DNA of 64,000 bases from Tricholoma matsutake (GCA_026075535.2 AP026544.2:2232001-2296000); one strand, 5' to 3'. Positions 9,260-20,735 are shown, counted from the stretch's first letter. Numbers and translations are program-made. Notes: generated by a model not told the origin, from the sequence alone.

Positions 9260-10790
9260 CTCTTGAAGGAGGTGCATTGTTATATATTTAAAATCAAATA
9301 AAATATATTAACTACTATAATTATATTAAAAACTTGACCCCTCATGTTGAATGCAAGGGGAGGGCAACAGTTATAGATTAAAAAGAAAATCCCCTCACCC
9401 ACATAAAATGCAGGCAACGGGTAATAATATAAATAGAAACAAAAAACAAATCCTCCCCATGCAAAATGTGGGAGCCCATCATCCTGCATGCATCACTGTG
9501 GTAAAAGAAATAAGACAAGAAAAAAAAATTACCTGTGGCCCAAGCAGTGGCTCATGGGGCTGGAGGTGGGTGGTGTGTTGTTGGCCCTGTCATTGTCATC
9601 TGTCATGGTTGGCAGCCATGCTTCACATTCTGGGGGTTCTAGTGCTGGTAGGCAGTGGTGTCATCATTGTCATTGCCTGCACACACTCATGATCCACCCT
9701 ACAAGCAGAGGCTCGCAGGCATGGGGTGGGTGCATCATCTGTTTTGGGGGTCTCCTAGTTTGGAAGGGTTAGGGGGGTCAGTGATGTGGCATGTGAGGAG
9801 GGGGTAGGTGGGTGCTTACCAGGTGGGTATCCCTCTTCTGGGGTCTCCCAGCATCCCTCTGCACTTTCCTAGCCCATGTTGACAGCCTCAAATCCCATTT
9901 GAATGGGGAGGAGGGGGATCGGGTGGCCATGGGTGCGCATTGTGCATTTTTTGCATTTGGCAGTCATCACCATTAAGGTAGGGCTCATTCACATCCGACC
10001 ACATCATGTGGTTGAGGAGTGACAAATCGTGACAAATAACCATTTCTCTAATTACTGTTTTCTATAAGTATTTCTCTCAAATGTAAAACCTAATGTCATT
10101 GCAGAATTGTGTTCCAAAGGGATTCTAGGTGCTCGATCATTTAATTTTTAAAGAGGCAGGAAGTTATTGGGTTTAGATCAATTGTACACCCATTTTCGGC
10201 AATACTTACAAATCAGCCTCAAATACTCGTTGCAACTCTAATAACTTTCCTCCTCCATTAAAACTGAGTGATCGAACACCTAGAGCCTCTTCATAAAACA
10301 ATTTTGTATCAACTTTAGGTTTTACATTTGAGAGCAACTGTTATGGGAAGTAGTAATTAGAGAAGTGGTAATTTGTTACAGTTTGTTACTCTTGAACCAT
10401 GTGATGTGGTCGGATGTGAATGAGCCCTACCTTAGTGTACAACCCAAAAATTAATAAAATACAATGAGTTAGTTAATAACAACAAAAAGAAGAAAGAAAA
10501 AACTTATCTATGGCCCAAACAACAGTTGCTGTTGTTTGGGCCTGCGTTCCATCTACTTGGGCTTGTTTGAAGGTGGTGGTGATGGTGGAGTGGGCATGGG
10601 AATGGTGGTGGTGGGCATGCATGCAGTGGTGGAGGTGATAGAGTGGAAGGGAGGGAGGGAGGTGGTGACATTGATGGTGGTGGTGAGTGATGAAATGGCA
10701 ATGTTGATGACATGGCTGTGTGCTTTGTCATACAAAACCAAACAGTGGTATGTAGTTGCATCAATAGCAACACCACATCAATGGCCATGT
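9260..10790 (-). repeat. Structured non-coding repeat family, copy 2, split by a MITE
   Basis: Reading the minus strand: a CCACC/CACCAC-rich body (10760-10550), the perfect hairpin GGCCCAAACAACAG/CTGTTGTTTGGGCC (10542-10512, loop of 3), a decayed intron-like T-rich tract starting ATAAGTTTTTT with ACTAACT (10507 to about 10450), the stem-loop CCTGCGAGC…GCTTGTAGG with GGGTGGATC (about 9735-9690), and three C/G hairpins at about 9450, 9390 and 9336. Order and spacing parallel the plus-strand copy at 20.1-21.5 kb. A 457-bp MITE interrupts it at 9976-10432. Confidence 0.65.
9976..10432. mobile_element. Foldback MITE with TA target duplication
   Basis: Begins AGGTAGGGCTCATTCACATC and ends with its reverse complement, with TA on both sides (9974-9975, 10433-10434) as in Tc1/mariner-type insertions. 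Beyond the terminal 30 bp, similarity continues inwards on both arms (TCTCTAATTACT, CTCAAATGTAAAACCTAA, AGGTG(T/C)TCGATCA), so nearly the whole element folds back with arms of about 200 bp. No ORF. It sits inside the structured repeat, so it is younger than that copy. Confidence 0.8.
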
Positions 10791-11475
10791 AGTATAATGG
10801 TAATATGCCTCTGTATTAGTTAATCATGAGGTTACAAGTTCAAATATGCTTTGTGTCTAGGGTTCACCAAGGGTTTTAGCTAAGTGTAATAGCCAAATTT
10901 CTGCTACCAATAAAAATGTCCTGCTTCTAATCAGTTGTTGAACTCAAAATCTTTATCAGACATTCTTCATATGCTTAGCATTAACACTCACATGTAACAT
11001 TATGCAAGAACATTAATTTCTAGCTGTTAAAAATAAAAATATATATTATCCCCTGCAAACTCTGAGGTTTTCATTACTTTGAACCCTTGGTGTTTAACCC
11101 ATGGGTTTTGTACAACACTTTGGGCAGTATTGGTTCAGAAGACATTCTGCTGGGTTTGGCCTTTGGAAGCAATCTTGACAGGGTTACTACCTATCCTTTT
11201 TCTTAATCCATCAAAACACTTGCTGTGAACTCATAATCTACAAAATCATTTTAAAGTTCTCAAAACCCTTGAAAACCCTTGGTGAACCATATTCATGTTG
11301 CTGGTCCAACCCTGTTGATCACGGATGCAGACAGACAAAATCTGTGGAATCTGAGTAAAATATGCAGAATCTGTGTTAGTCTGCATGGATCTGTGCAGAC
11401 TGTCTCACCCTGTTGCACAGCTAAAATGGTTTATTGCGCAAATCTGTGTGGAGTCCATTGTGGTAGAGTGAAAAG
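10779..11475 (+). mobile_element. Possible tRNA-headed SINE-like element, copy d
   Basis: TAGTATAATGGTAATATGCC resembles an A box and GAGGTTACAAGTTCAAAT a B box (10787-10850). At 11320-11475 the GGAATCTGAG/GTCTGCATGGATCTG array and a degenerate terminus GTAGAGTGAAAAG appear. The 400 bp between are not shared with the other copies, so this may be two separate pieces. Confidence 0.35.
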
Positions 11476-12589
11476 TCCCACTCATCAACCCTACCATTTC
11501 CAGAGTTTTCCATGAAGTTTGTTATCACATGATGATGGCCTTGTGCCATCATACATTCTTGATGCGCTCTTATATTCTCACCTGTTTCACCCTACTGATT
11601 TATTATTTGATATTTTTACTTTCCAGATTACACAATTCTCCTCAACAAAGACACACCACCCATGTGACACCATCACACCCATTCCAAAGGATTTGCACTG
11701 GTCTTTCCATTCCCCTTTTATTTCCCTATTTATAGTTTCATTTCTGTACCTAATTACTATGATGATCCGCAACGTCAAGCACATCAACACTTTGGCTGGC
11801 TAAAATAAGAGACAATGGGTTGGACCACTGGACAGTAGGGTCAAGATTCTCATTCAGGTGTCCTCCACACTTGCTGGGGGTACAGGTGACATACCATCAA
11901 TAGAGGTGCTCAATGAAAGCCTCTCCCTGAGTCATTCCCAGTTGCAAAAACCATGAGATGAGGATTCAACAATGCCATCTCAGGATCATTTGCCACGCGG
12001 ACTCAATTGTTATCTTGAAGAGCATAAACACATTCTGAAACTGACAATCCTATTTTTTTATTACTTTATCTTTCTTGTTGTTTGTTCCTGTCAGCACAAG
12101 AGAACATGTGCGATCAGTTTTTGCTTCATAGTTACAATGTTTGTATTAAGGTGTCCTCCCATCTGTTGAATGGAGCATTCCATCTTTCTCCCCATTTTAT
12201 GCTCTCCCTCTAAGTTTCCCCTCTGTCCCTCTGCACACCAAGGTGCAGATTTTAAGCTAAGTACTCAAGTCTTAAGTTTATGGCCCCAAGGAGCCCTCTT
12301 TCCAAGTCCCATTCTCTTATATTTTGTTTATTTTACAAGATCTTTTTATACCATCCTCAAGCCCATTTTCATTTTGAGTTCGACAGCCCATGTTTTTGAT
12401 GTGTGCATCACATGACTCTGTTGATCACATTCACATTTCTATTTATTAGTTCTTCCCCTCTCATTTTATTGACCCTACAGCCTTCATTCTCAGTCCAAAG
12501 TTATTTCTCACCTGTCATATTCCTTCTTTTGTATCCTTATTTTTCCACTCATCCACGTGTCTATGCTTACCTCATCCATCGCAATGTGA
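11476..12589. other. No recognisable gene
   Basis: Over 1.1 kb of AT-rich, CpG-poor sequence with several short open frames on the plus strand (e.g. 11519-11803, 12170-12415, 12403-12759). They are rich in Ser, Phe and Leu and show no motif I recognise. Probably old repeat. Confidence 0.4.
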
Positions 12590-12684
12590 TGATCTGGTCA
12601 ACAGAACCTCCAACAGACCATTTCCCTGACTACACCATGTGGAGTCCACATAATTCCATGTGGATCCACATGGGGAGTGTAAAG
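12590..12684 (+). repeat. CCATGTGGAGTCC array with GGGGAGTGTAAAG terminus
   Basis: Short array (CCATGTGGAGTCCACAT, CCATGTGGATCC) ending GGGGAGTGTAAAG, followed by ACCTC. The tail of the SINE-like family without a head. Confidence 0.55.
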
Positions 12685-12715
12685 ACCTCAACCAACTGTA
12701 GCTCCCTCTGCTATA

Positions 12716-12840
12716 CACAAGGCCAGCCTCATAATTTCTCCTTTCTGAAATATAGTTAGAAATTCTTTGTGAAATATTATATTTGAGACTAAATTTCTAA
12801 CTATATTTCAGAAAGGAGAAATTATGAGGCTGGCCTTGTG
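12716..12840. mobile_element. 125-bp perfect hairpin (MITE-like)
   Basis: Arms 12716-12764 and 12792-12840 are perfect 49-bp reverse complements (ends CACAAGGCCAGCCTCATAAT), with a 27-nt AT-rich loop. ATA flanks both sides (12713-12715, 12841-12843), suggesting a 2-3-bp duplication. If transcribed it would form a perfect 49-bp dsRNA. Confidence 0.75.
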
Positions 12841-12914
12841 ATACCCAATCTGACATTTTCATCAACTTCTGGGGTCTGTGCAAAGTCTGGAAAATCTTGT
12901 TGCAAATTGATGTG

Positions 12915-13277
12915 TGTTAGGGTGACACCCACTATCTGCTAGCTAAGACTGTGTGGGTTCTCTCTACAAGAAGGGGGCAGGATGTGTGCACATCATGGGG
13001 AAATTGATGGTTTTGATGCAAGGGGTTATTAATAGAATAGTTGGCTGAGAAAGGCACACAACTAGGGTCCCCTAGGTGTGTATTCAAGGTTTAAATACTT
13101 TGTTACATATATTGTACATTGTTGCTACCAATGAACATGTACATGCATGTACATATTGATGCATGCAAAATAAAATTCTCATGCTAGCAAAGTATAGTAT
13201 AATTCAGTGTAATGTAGCATAATTTGACATAATAAAATAAAATGACATTTATTAGGTAATGGGGCTGTTTCCTAACA
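12915..13277 (+). mobile_element. Solo LTR (TGTTAGG…CCTAACA family), copy 2
   Basis: A 363-bp block from TGTTAGG to CCTAACA, homologous to copy 1 at 4802-5307 but without its tandem array. It keeps the TATATTGTACATTGTTG stretch and the AATAAAATAAAATG polyadenylation-like signal near the end. Flanking pentamers are ATGTG and TTGTG, a 5-bp target duplication with one mismatch. No internal retrotransposon sequence is nearby, so it is a solo LTR. Confidence 0.8.
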
Positions 13278-13409
13278 TTGTGCATACACCCTGACTGCAA
13301 TTACCAAATGTGCCACCACCATTGCATAGAGGCTGGGGGCTGTTGAGCAAAAGGCCATGGTGCCACAGACAAGGGCAAACAGTGGGCAATCTCACCATTT
13401 TCACAACCC

Positions 13410-13965
13410 TCGCCATCTTCCTTGCCACCTCAAGAAACCCCAACTGCAAGTACCAAAGCTGCCATAGACATGTTTGCAGACCCATGCCATGCTTCTCAAA
13501 TGATGGTGGCTTTCATGAAGCATCATGCGCATCAACAGTCTCTGAAGGAAGCACAATGTGCTGTTGATGCAGAACATATTGTGAACATCAAGAAAGCCAA
13601 GCACCATGTCATCATTTATGCATGGACAAAGGTGTGAAAATTTTTATAGCACTCCTTGTTCTCTCATTGACATATCTCTGGATAGGATAATATGAGGCAA
13701 CTATGCTTGAAGTCCAAGGTGGCTGCACTTTGTGCTGATCACAGCTATTTTGTTGGATGTGGATCTTCTGCTCACAGATGAGAAGGAGGGAAGCTCCAAG
13801 CTTTACAATGCAGCCATATGCACCTGGACAAAGGTTCAAATCAGCCACATCATCACTCTCAAGGACAGTGATCATATATTTTTGAAGGGGCATGATGTTG
13901 TTCAATGTCACAACTGTAAGCATGTTGCTTACTACAAAGCCTTCATTTATATATTCTGTCCAATA
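13410..13965 (+). pseudogene. Remnant of an orphan agaricomycete gene family
   Basis: Two coding-like pieces, KEAQCAVDAEHIVNIKKAKH then HHVIIYAWTK (to 13636), and LLDVDLLLTDEKEGSSKLYN then WTKVQISHIITLKDSDHIFL (13750-13900). They look like consecutive parts of one protein joined by a possible intron (GTGTGA…GATAG, 13630-13686). I recognise the general pattern from repeated hypothetical proteins of mushroom genomes, but know no function. Frames are broken and there is no start. Could be a captured gene fragment in a transposon. Confidence 0.35.
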
Positions 13966-13979
13966 TAATCAACTAGTTG

Positions 13980-14145
13980 TTGATTATACTGCCTTTTAGT
14001 CAAAGGGTAAGTTGTAATTTGCTTCTTGGACAGAGCTGACCTCACTTACAACAACTTTGACAACCTCCACTCTTTAAGCCAGGAATTGGAGCCACATTTC
14101 TCAAAGAATCTTCCTTGTGAATGTGTATATATTTGACAAGCATTG
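13980..14145. other. No recognisable feature
   Basis: AT-rich spacer between the orphan remnant and the LINE 5' region. Confidence 0.4.
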
Positions 14146-14521
14146 AAAATGAAGAGGAGAAAGAGCATGGAGGTAACAAGCTCTGGGTACAATAATCCTT
14201 GATCCAGTACTGCCACCTCATTCAAAAATTCCCATGGTTCAAAGTGGGTAGAGCGAAGGGAAACTACACTTCTGGGTCATAAAGTAGCATAAATACACAA
14301 CTGAAGCAAAAGAAAAGTGAATGACACCCCAGCACCTGGCAACTGAAATGCGGGACAATCAGACACCAGCAACCACACTGGGATTACAGCAGATGACACG
14401 ATCGGAGAACACCAATTCAATTCAAAAAAGGGTGAACCTCATGGTGATGACACCAGAACTATCCGCCAAAGAGAAGCATCCAGCCCCTTAACAGGCAGAG
14501 AAAGGTAGGAGCACCAGACAA

Positions 14522-15945
14522 ATGGGAGCAATACTGCAAAGTGGATCCAACCTGGGAGACATAACAGATGCCGAAGCAGGGCTCTCCTGGCCAGCTGTGA
14601 AGGGTCTACTGGCCCCATCAGGCTCAACCCCATCAATGACATCACTGGCCAAGACACTGTTCCAAGTTGGAGCCCTACCAAATACACCACTACAAACTGT
14701 AAATAGAATACGGGCAGTGGCCTTTCTACTGTAAGAACTAGAATTGGTGAAAACAACAAGGGAAGTTACTACTACAGTGTTGAAAGAACTAACCCCTCTC
14801 GTTGACATGCTACAGAACACATTTATAGAGAAAGTGGAGGAACTCATGGACAGTTTACTCAAATCCACAAAAGAGGTAACAACACACGCCAAAGAATCAA
14901 TTGAAGAACTAGGTAAAACAACAGAAAAAATGATAAGTATCACAGAAAAGGAGAAGGTGACAGCCACACCCTACAGGGATGCCCTGAACCGGGGTACAGT
15001 CACACCACCAGTCTGAGTGGATCCAAGGGTCAGAGCAAAGGAAAGTATAAGGGCAAGGCAATTCCTATGGACCCTCTCAGTGGACATTCCAGAACTAAAA
15101 ACACTGCTGGCCCCACAGCTACTAAAAACAGCTGAACAAAAACTGACCAAAGCTGCAAAAACAACAAACAAAGAGTGCAAACTCCATTCGGCAATATGGC
15201 TCAAGAATGGAGGGCTACTCATAGAGGCTGGACATGACAAATCTGCGGCATGGCTCCACAGTGAGGCAAACATCCTGCACATGGAATGCAAGTTGGGCAC
15301 CTCCATATTACCAGAAGCTTGCAACTTCAACATCATGGCATATTTCATCCCACTGACCTTTGACATAACAGAGAAATCACACATAGAGGAGGTAACAGAG
15401 TCAAATGGCTTATACAAGGACTCAATCAGTAAATGCAGGTGGGCTAAGGCCCCTGGATGGTGAAACCCAAACCAATTGGTAGGCCATATGAACATTGTGT
15501 TCACAGACCCAAATTGCACAAATAAAGCCATAGTTGATGGGCTAGTCATTTGTAACAAAAAGGTATCAGTAACCAAATGCAAAAGAGAACCGATCAGATG
15601 CCTCAAGTGCCAGGGATATAACCACATAGCACACAAGTGTATTATCAGCAGAGACATCTGTGCCAGGTGCGGAGAAAACCACAGGACCAGAAACTGCAGC
15701 TCATTGACACTACTATGTACCCCATGCAGAATATGTGGACATGCAAGTAATGATCAGATGTGCCCGACCTTCCTCAGGAATGCACTGAACACAATGAGAG
15801 GAACCCAGAGAATCTGCTCCCTTTCTACCCTTCTATGGAGACCTGGACATGGGAAGCAGCCCCACCAAGCAACCAAAGGTCAGCAATCACAGCAGGACTA
15901 ACAGACTTTGTGCGAACAAACAGAAGAGGAACAACATGGCAAACC
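14522..15945 (+). pseudogene. LINE 1 ORF1 (gag-like nucleic-acid chaperone)
   Basis: One frame runs from 14522 to about 15775. A central coiled-coil-like Lys/Glu/Thr-rich region (TREVTTTVLKELTPLVDMLQ) precedes the RNA-binding part and three C-terminal zinc knuckles: CLKCQGYNHIAHKC, CARCGENHRTRNC and CRICGHASNDQMC. Such proteins coat the LINE RNA. Stops at 14732 (TAA), 15014 and 15461 (both TGA) break it. After CPTFLR a frameshift near 15775 moves the conserved tail (NPENLLPFYPSMETWTWE) into another frame. Normally one protein of about 450-500 aa. Confidence 0.8.
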
Positions 15946-15967
15946 CAACTAAATTTCCCACCTAGAC

Positions 15968-18655
15968 ATGCAGCTCCAAATGAATGGGGACTTGAATGCC
16001 AATCCTGGGACAGGCAAGAACCTGATGCAAACTATGAGTAGCGAGACAAGTGAAGAAACAAAGTTAAAAGTCCTACAAATAAATCTGAATAAATCACTCA
16101 CTGCACACCTGGAGCTCATAAACGACTCACTAGCAGCACACTGGGACATCATATTAATACAGGAACCATACATTACCTTTTTCAGCAGCATCAGAACACC
16201 AAACCACTTCACATCAGTAACTCCCACCTTGAAGGGAACTTTGGACACACCAGTGCAATCCATGATTTGGGTAAATGCAGCTCTATCCACAAACGATTGG
16301 AAAATATTAAACATACCAGACACAAACAACATAGAAGCAATCGAACTAATGGGCACATATGGCAGACTACAAGTATTCAGTATATACAATGCATGTGAGA
16401 ACTCACTCTCACTGGCAGCGCTAAAGAGATACATGTATAGCAAGGGCCCCAAAACTTTCATGTACTGTGGGGAGGGGACTTCAATCAACATCACCCAATG
16501 TGGGATAAGGATGAAGATACACACCTATTCACTTCCAAAGCCCTTGAAGATGCAGGAGAACTGATAGACCTAGTAGCACCAAAGGGCATACCAACACTCA
16601 AGCACATGGGCTCGAAATGCTACTCTAGGCCTGACAACGTGTTCTGTAATAGCAGTCTTGTGAACCATGTGGTGAAATGTGACACCATGCCAACCAGGCA
16701 ACCAGGCAAAACTGATCACTACCTGATAGTGACAATACTGGAACTAACACAGGAAAGGGTGCCAGCAAAGTCATCCCTAAACTTCAGGGAAATGGACTGG
16801 GAGGAATTCAATGCTCGCCTGGGAAACAAGCTGGCAGTAATCCCAATACCATCTGAGATCAGAACTGATGAAGACTTGAGCAGGGAAATAGAACAGCTCA
16901 TGGCAGTGATTCAGAATATGATCGAAAACAAGGTCCCCATAAACTTTTCATGCCCCCTATCTAAGAGGTGGTGGACAAAAGACTGGAGGAAAACAAAAAA
17001 GGCAGTCAATAGGTTATGCACTGAATCATATAGAAATCGAGCAGTGGACAAACACCCAAGCCACCAAGACCTTCGACAGACCCGCCAAAGATATGCAGAG
17101 GACATCATCAAAGCCAAGACAAACCACTGGAACAATTATCTGGAAAATGTAGACAGCTCAGACATATGGATGGCAAATAAGTTCATCTCTAACCCAATAG
17201 GTGACAGAGGACAGTCAAGAATATCCTCACTGAAGGTAAAGAGAGGCGACGGACTACTAAGAGAGGTAAACACAAACAAGGGCAAATCCAAGGCTCTCGC
17301 AGAGGCCTTCTTCCCACCAAAGCCAATGGGATCAATGGTTCCACAGGATTACAACTACCCAGACCTGATCCCATTACCACCAACAATTATGGAGGAACAG
17401 ATCCACATGCACATAGCAAAGCTATCTCCATACAAAGCACGGGGACCAGATGACATACCAAACATCATTTTACATAAAACAGCCAATCTCATAGTCCCAT
17501 ACTTACTACCTATATACATGGCGATACTGAGCCACAGATTCTACTATCATGGATGGCAGGAATCCACAACATGCATACTAAGGAAACCAGGAAAGCCAAG
17601 CTATGAAGTACCCAAAGCATACTGCCCCATCGCCCTACTGTGCACTATGGCCAAGGTATTCACATCAGTGATCTCTGAAAATCTTATCTCAGTAATGGAG
17701 CAACACCAACTACTGCTGGATACACACTTTGGAGGAAGACCCTGCAGAAGCACAACTGATGCAGGACATTTGCTTATACACCAGGTCAAGAAGGCATGGA
17801 GAAAAGGGAAAGTAGTATTGATCCTCTTCCTGGACATTGAAGGGGCATTTCCCAATGCAGTAATGGAATGACTACTACACAACTTGAAGAAGAGATGAGT
17901 CCCCAAAACAATAGTAAAACTCATAGAGTGACTACTGAGAGGTCAGTCAATGAGACTGAAATTTGATGATTACATCTTGGAACAGATCCCCATCAACAAT
18001 AGAGTAGGGCAAGGTGACCTGGCATCACTACCAGCCTTTAACTTTTATAATGCAGATCTGCTGGAACTAAGTGACACTCTGCAAGCACTAGGGTATGTCA
18101 ACAATGTGATGGTCATGGCCATTGGAAAAGATTTCGAAGAAACCACCCAGAGCATCCAAGAACACATGGAAAAGGAAGACAGAGCACTCAAGTGGTTGGC
18201 TGACCACAACTCTAGGTTTGAAATCAGCCAACTAGCGGTAATGCATCTAGGACACAGGAAGACCAAGTCACCAACTGGAAGTATGTGCCCACTACACAAA
18301 CTGAGGCTAACACTTCGAGGTAGGAAAGTTAAAATGGTTGACAGCTACAAGTACCTTGGCATAGTCATCAATGACAAGCTAACATGGAGGAAACATGAAG
18401 ATAGGGCCATAGACAGCACTACAAAGTGGGTAATGCAATGCCGTATAACTCCCCAAGGATAATCCCAGGAGCAAAGCGAAGGACAGGATCAACAAGGGTC
18501 CTACATCAACTAACCAAAGTACAGCAAATATCCACCCTGGCAATAAATGGGGCACTTTGTACCACCCCAACTGACACACTGGACCTACATGGAGGCATCC
18601 TTCCACTAGAGCTAATCATGCTAAAGGCCTGTCACAGATCTATAGTGCAAATATG
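15968..18655 (+). pseudogene. LINE 1 ORF2 (endonuclease and reverse transcriptase)
   Basis: Endonuclease first: KVLQINLNKS and IILIQEPYI carry the catalytic Asn and Glu. A frameshift near 16485 falls inside CGDFNQHHP, and DKDEDTHLF continues in the next frame. Reverse transcriptase follows (KARGPDDIPN; RKPGKPSYEVPKAYCPIAL; FLDIEGAFPNAV with the first catalytic Asp; SYKYLGIVINDKLTW). The YxDD box reads YVNNV (18094-18108), so both catalytic aspartates are asparagine. TGA stops occur at 17869, 17896 and 17929, each where R is expected. RNase H is absent. Frame shifts again after 18440. Confidence 0.85.
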
Positions 18656-19510
18656 TGGAAGGATGCCAAGTTTGACAGCCTACACTAGACTTAGGTTTAC
18701 TAAAAGACAAATTATCTTCATTGCATGGAAGTAGGAACCATAAGTTACTACAAATAAAAGAATAGGAAGTTACTATACCTTCATTGCATGGAAGTAGGAA
18801 TGAAGGTTAAGGAATAAAAAATAAGTAATATATAAGAAAAAGATTGACCATGTAAGTAAAAGGCCACATCAGACATAGTGTGTGATTTGGGAAGGCCACA
18901 TTGGGCGTAGTCACAAAATAGGAAGGTACCACATCAATAGGATAATGTCAGCACTGCTGGATGTGGATAGGAGGGTGATAAGGATGTATGGTGCCATTGC
19001 CAGGATGCATGTCACCAGTTGTTGTTGTCATATTTGCCAGTGGCTGTGCCAGCAGCAAGGATGATTGTGTCGGCGATGTGTGTGGCTGTGTTGGCACTGT
19101 GGGAGTGTGTTGGCAGTGTAGGGTGGCCATAACTCACTGTAACACAAACATTGGTATATCTGGTGTTGGTGAGTCATTTATGCACCGTAGGTGGCTATGC
19201 TATTGCCGGCAGCAAGGGTGGTTGTGTCGGCGATGTGTGTGGCTGTGCTGGCACCTTGGAAGTGTTTAATGGTGGTGTAGTAATGTAACACAGACATTGG
19301 TATGTCTGGTGTTGGTGAGTTGTTTATGCACCATAGGTGGCTGTGCTATTGCCAGTGGCTGTGTTGGTGGCGAGGGTGGTTGTGTCAGCAATGTGTGTGG
19401 TGTGCTGGCACTGTGGAAGTGTGTAATGGCAGTGTAGATAAATTAACTTGTCGTAATGTTGTGAGTCTGTGGGGCCAGACTTACAATATGCACACTACCA
19501 GAGCCACACC
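18656..19510. repeat. Unclassified dispersed repeat X, copy 1
   Basis: Homologous to 26596-27660: both share GGCAGCCTACACTA, TGCATGGAAGT(A/G)GGAACCATAA, TAAAAGGC…CATCAG, TGTGTGATTT and GG(G/A)GGCCAGACTTACA near the end. Between lie (GGCTGTG/GTGTTGGC)-type G/T-rich repeats. In copy 2 the distal end runs into Helitron coding sequence, so this may be Helitron-internal or captured DNA. No protein recognised. Confidence 0.55.
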
Positions 19511-19559
19511 TGCTACACCACATAATATGTGAATACCACACTATCCACATAAGGAAACA

Positions 19560-19830
19560 TTGCACACCCCTACACAAGCTGATGGACCACTCTCTGGAGA
19601 TACAACCAGATAGAATAGAGAACATAATGCCCAATCCATGCTCTGAGGACGCTCCTTGATCTTGTACTGCCACCACCTTGAAAAACTCTCATGGTCAAGG
19701 ACCATAAGAGACGAGAGGGAAAGATGACCAAGAACATAGAATAGTGTAGAACCACCGCACAGTAACGCAACATAACCTACCATACTATGACACAACCCCC
19801 ACCCCCTTCCCAACCCCAAACCAGGCAAAA
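19560..19830 (+). mobile_element. LINE 5' leader fragment
   Basis: CTTGATC..GTACTGCCACC, a run of A and TCTCATGGTCAAGG match the leader of LINE 1 at 14190-14300. It is not followed by ORF1 and is cut off by the SINE-like element at 19838. The longest minus-strand frame here is not conserved. Confidence 0.4.
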
Positions 19831-19837
19831 AGGAGGT

Positions 19838-20128
19838 CTTTACACTCCCCCACCTTTCCCATCGGACTCCGACTGGAGTCCACCAGGACTGTTCACCAGC
19901 CAACTGCCTGCAAAGTTGCCAGTCCAGTCCCAGTCCAGTCCGACTGGACTCCGAGTGGAATCCACTCAAACACTGGATTCCACTCGGACTGGTCCAGTGG
20001 AGTCCAATGGAGTCCAGTCGGATTCCGCTGAAAAAGTGTGTAAGAAAAGGAATTGAACCCAGATCTCTGTAGGTTGCTTATGTAATCAATCATGATGCAC
20101 AATATAACCGTTACACCACAGTACCTTG
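19838..20128 (-). mobile_element. tRNA-headed SINE-like element, copy c
   Basis: On the minus strand: GTACTGTGGTGTAACGGTT (A-box-like), then GATCTGGGTTCAATTCC (B-box-like, 20064-20048), then a dense array of GGACTCC/GGAATCC and TCCGACTGG motifs (20035-19865), and the terminus GGTGGGGGAGTGTAAAG followed by ACCTCC. Same build as copies a and b but a different tRNA-type head. Confidence 0.65.
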
Positions 20129-20372
20129 TGTAAGGCATCATCTACTTGCATTAGGTACTGTGGTGCGGGTTTGTATGACAAAGCATATTGCCGCATCATC
20201 AAATGTGCCAGCTCATCACTCACCACCACCACCACCACCACCACCGTCGACGCCGCCTCCTTCCCTCCTCTCTCTACCACCACCACCACTGCATGGACAC
20301 CCACTGCCACCACTCCCACACCCAATCCGCCATCACCACCACCCACAAACGAGCCGAATGGATGGGCCCTAC

Positions 20373-20735
20373 ATAAGTTTTTTTTTTGTTTGCTTTTTGT
20401 TTTTATAAACTAACTAACCTGTTTTTTTAGTTTTCTAGGTTATAATCTACTGGAACGATGCCACCACTCGCAAATGAGCCAACGCGGGCCCAAATGATGC
20501 AGATTGCATCATTTGGGCCCTACATAAGTTTTTTTTGTTTGGTTTTTGTTTTTATCAACTAACTAACTCATTTTTTTTAGTTTTCTAAGTTATAATCTAC
20601 TAGTAATGACACCACCACCCACAAACGAGCCAACGCAGGCACAAACGACGCAGATCGCGTTGTTTGGGCCCTACATAAGTTTTTTTGTTTTGTTTTTGTT
20701 TTTATCAACTAACTAACTCGTTTTTTGAGTTTTCT
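20373..20735 (+). repeat. Three tandem hairpin-intron modules of about 150 bp
   Basis: Each unit ends a hairpin in GGGCCC, followed by TACATAAGTTTTTTT, TTTTTATCAACTAACTAACT, a T tract ending AG, and TTTTCTAGGTTATAATCTACT. Intron-like tracts: 20373-20430 (58), 20524-20580 (57), 20675-20729 (55). ATAAGT instead of GTAAGT follows a C in each, consistent with CpG decay of a real donor. Confidence 0.65.
20486..20520 (+). repeat. 35-nt perfect hairpin GGGCCCAAATGATGCA with loop GAT
   Basis: Sixteen-bp perfect arms with a three-base loop. Equivalent hairpins lie at 10512-10542 (14-bp arms), 20636-20668 (imperfect), 24856-24887 and 28236-28275 (shorter). Confidence 0.9.

Larger units (their letters stand above)
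14150..18655 (+). mobile_element. LINE 1 (Tad/I-like non-LTR retrotransposon), 3'-truncated
   Basis: A 5' leader (14150-14400) shares the GTACTGCCACC…AAAA…TC.CATGGT block with 19.64-19.76 kb, suggesting both are LINE 5' ends. Two ORFs follow: a gag-like ORF1 with zinc knuckles and an ORF2 with apurinic endonuclease and reverse transcriptase. The RNase H domain and 3' tail are missing: coding similarity ends near 18655, where a different repeat begins. Most in-frame stops are TGA at expected arginines. CpG is nearly absent (none in 17881-18060). Confidence 0.85.

Noticed and set aside
17869..17931. TGA reassigned to arginine in this genome
   Set aside because: The 653-aa gene is free of internal TGA, damage includes frameshifts and TAA stops, and CpG depletion explains CGA to TGA without a code change.
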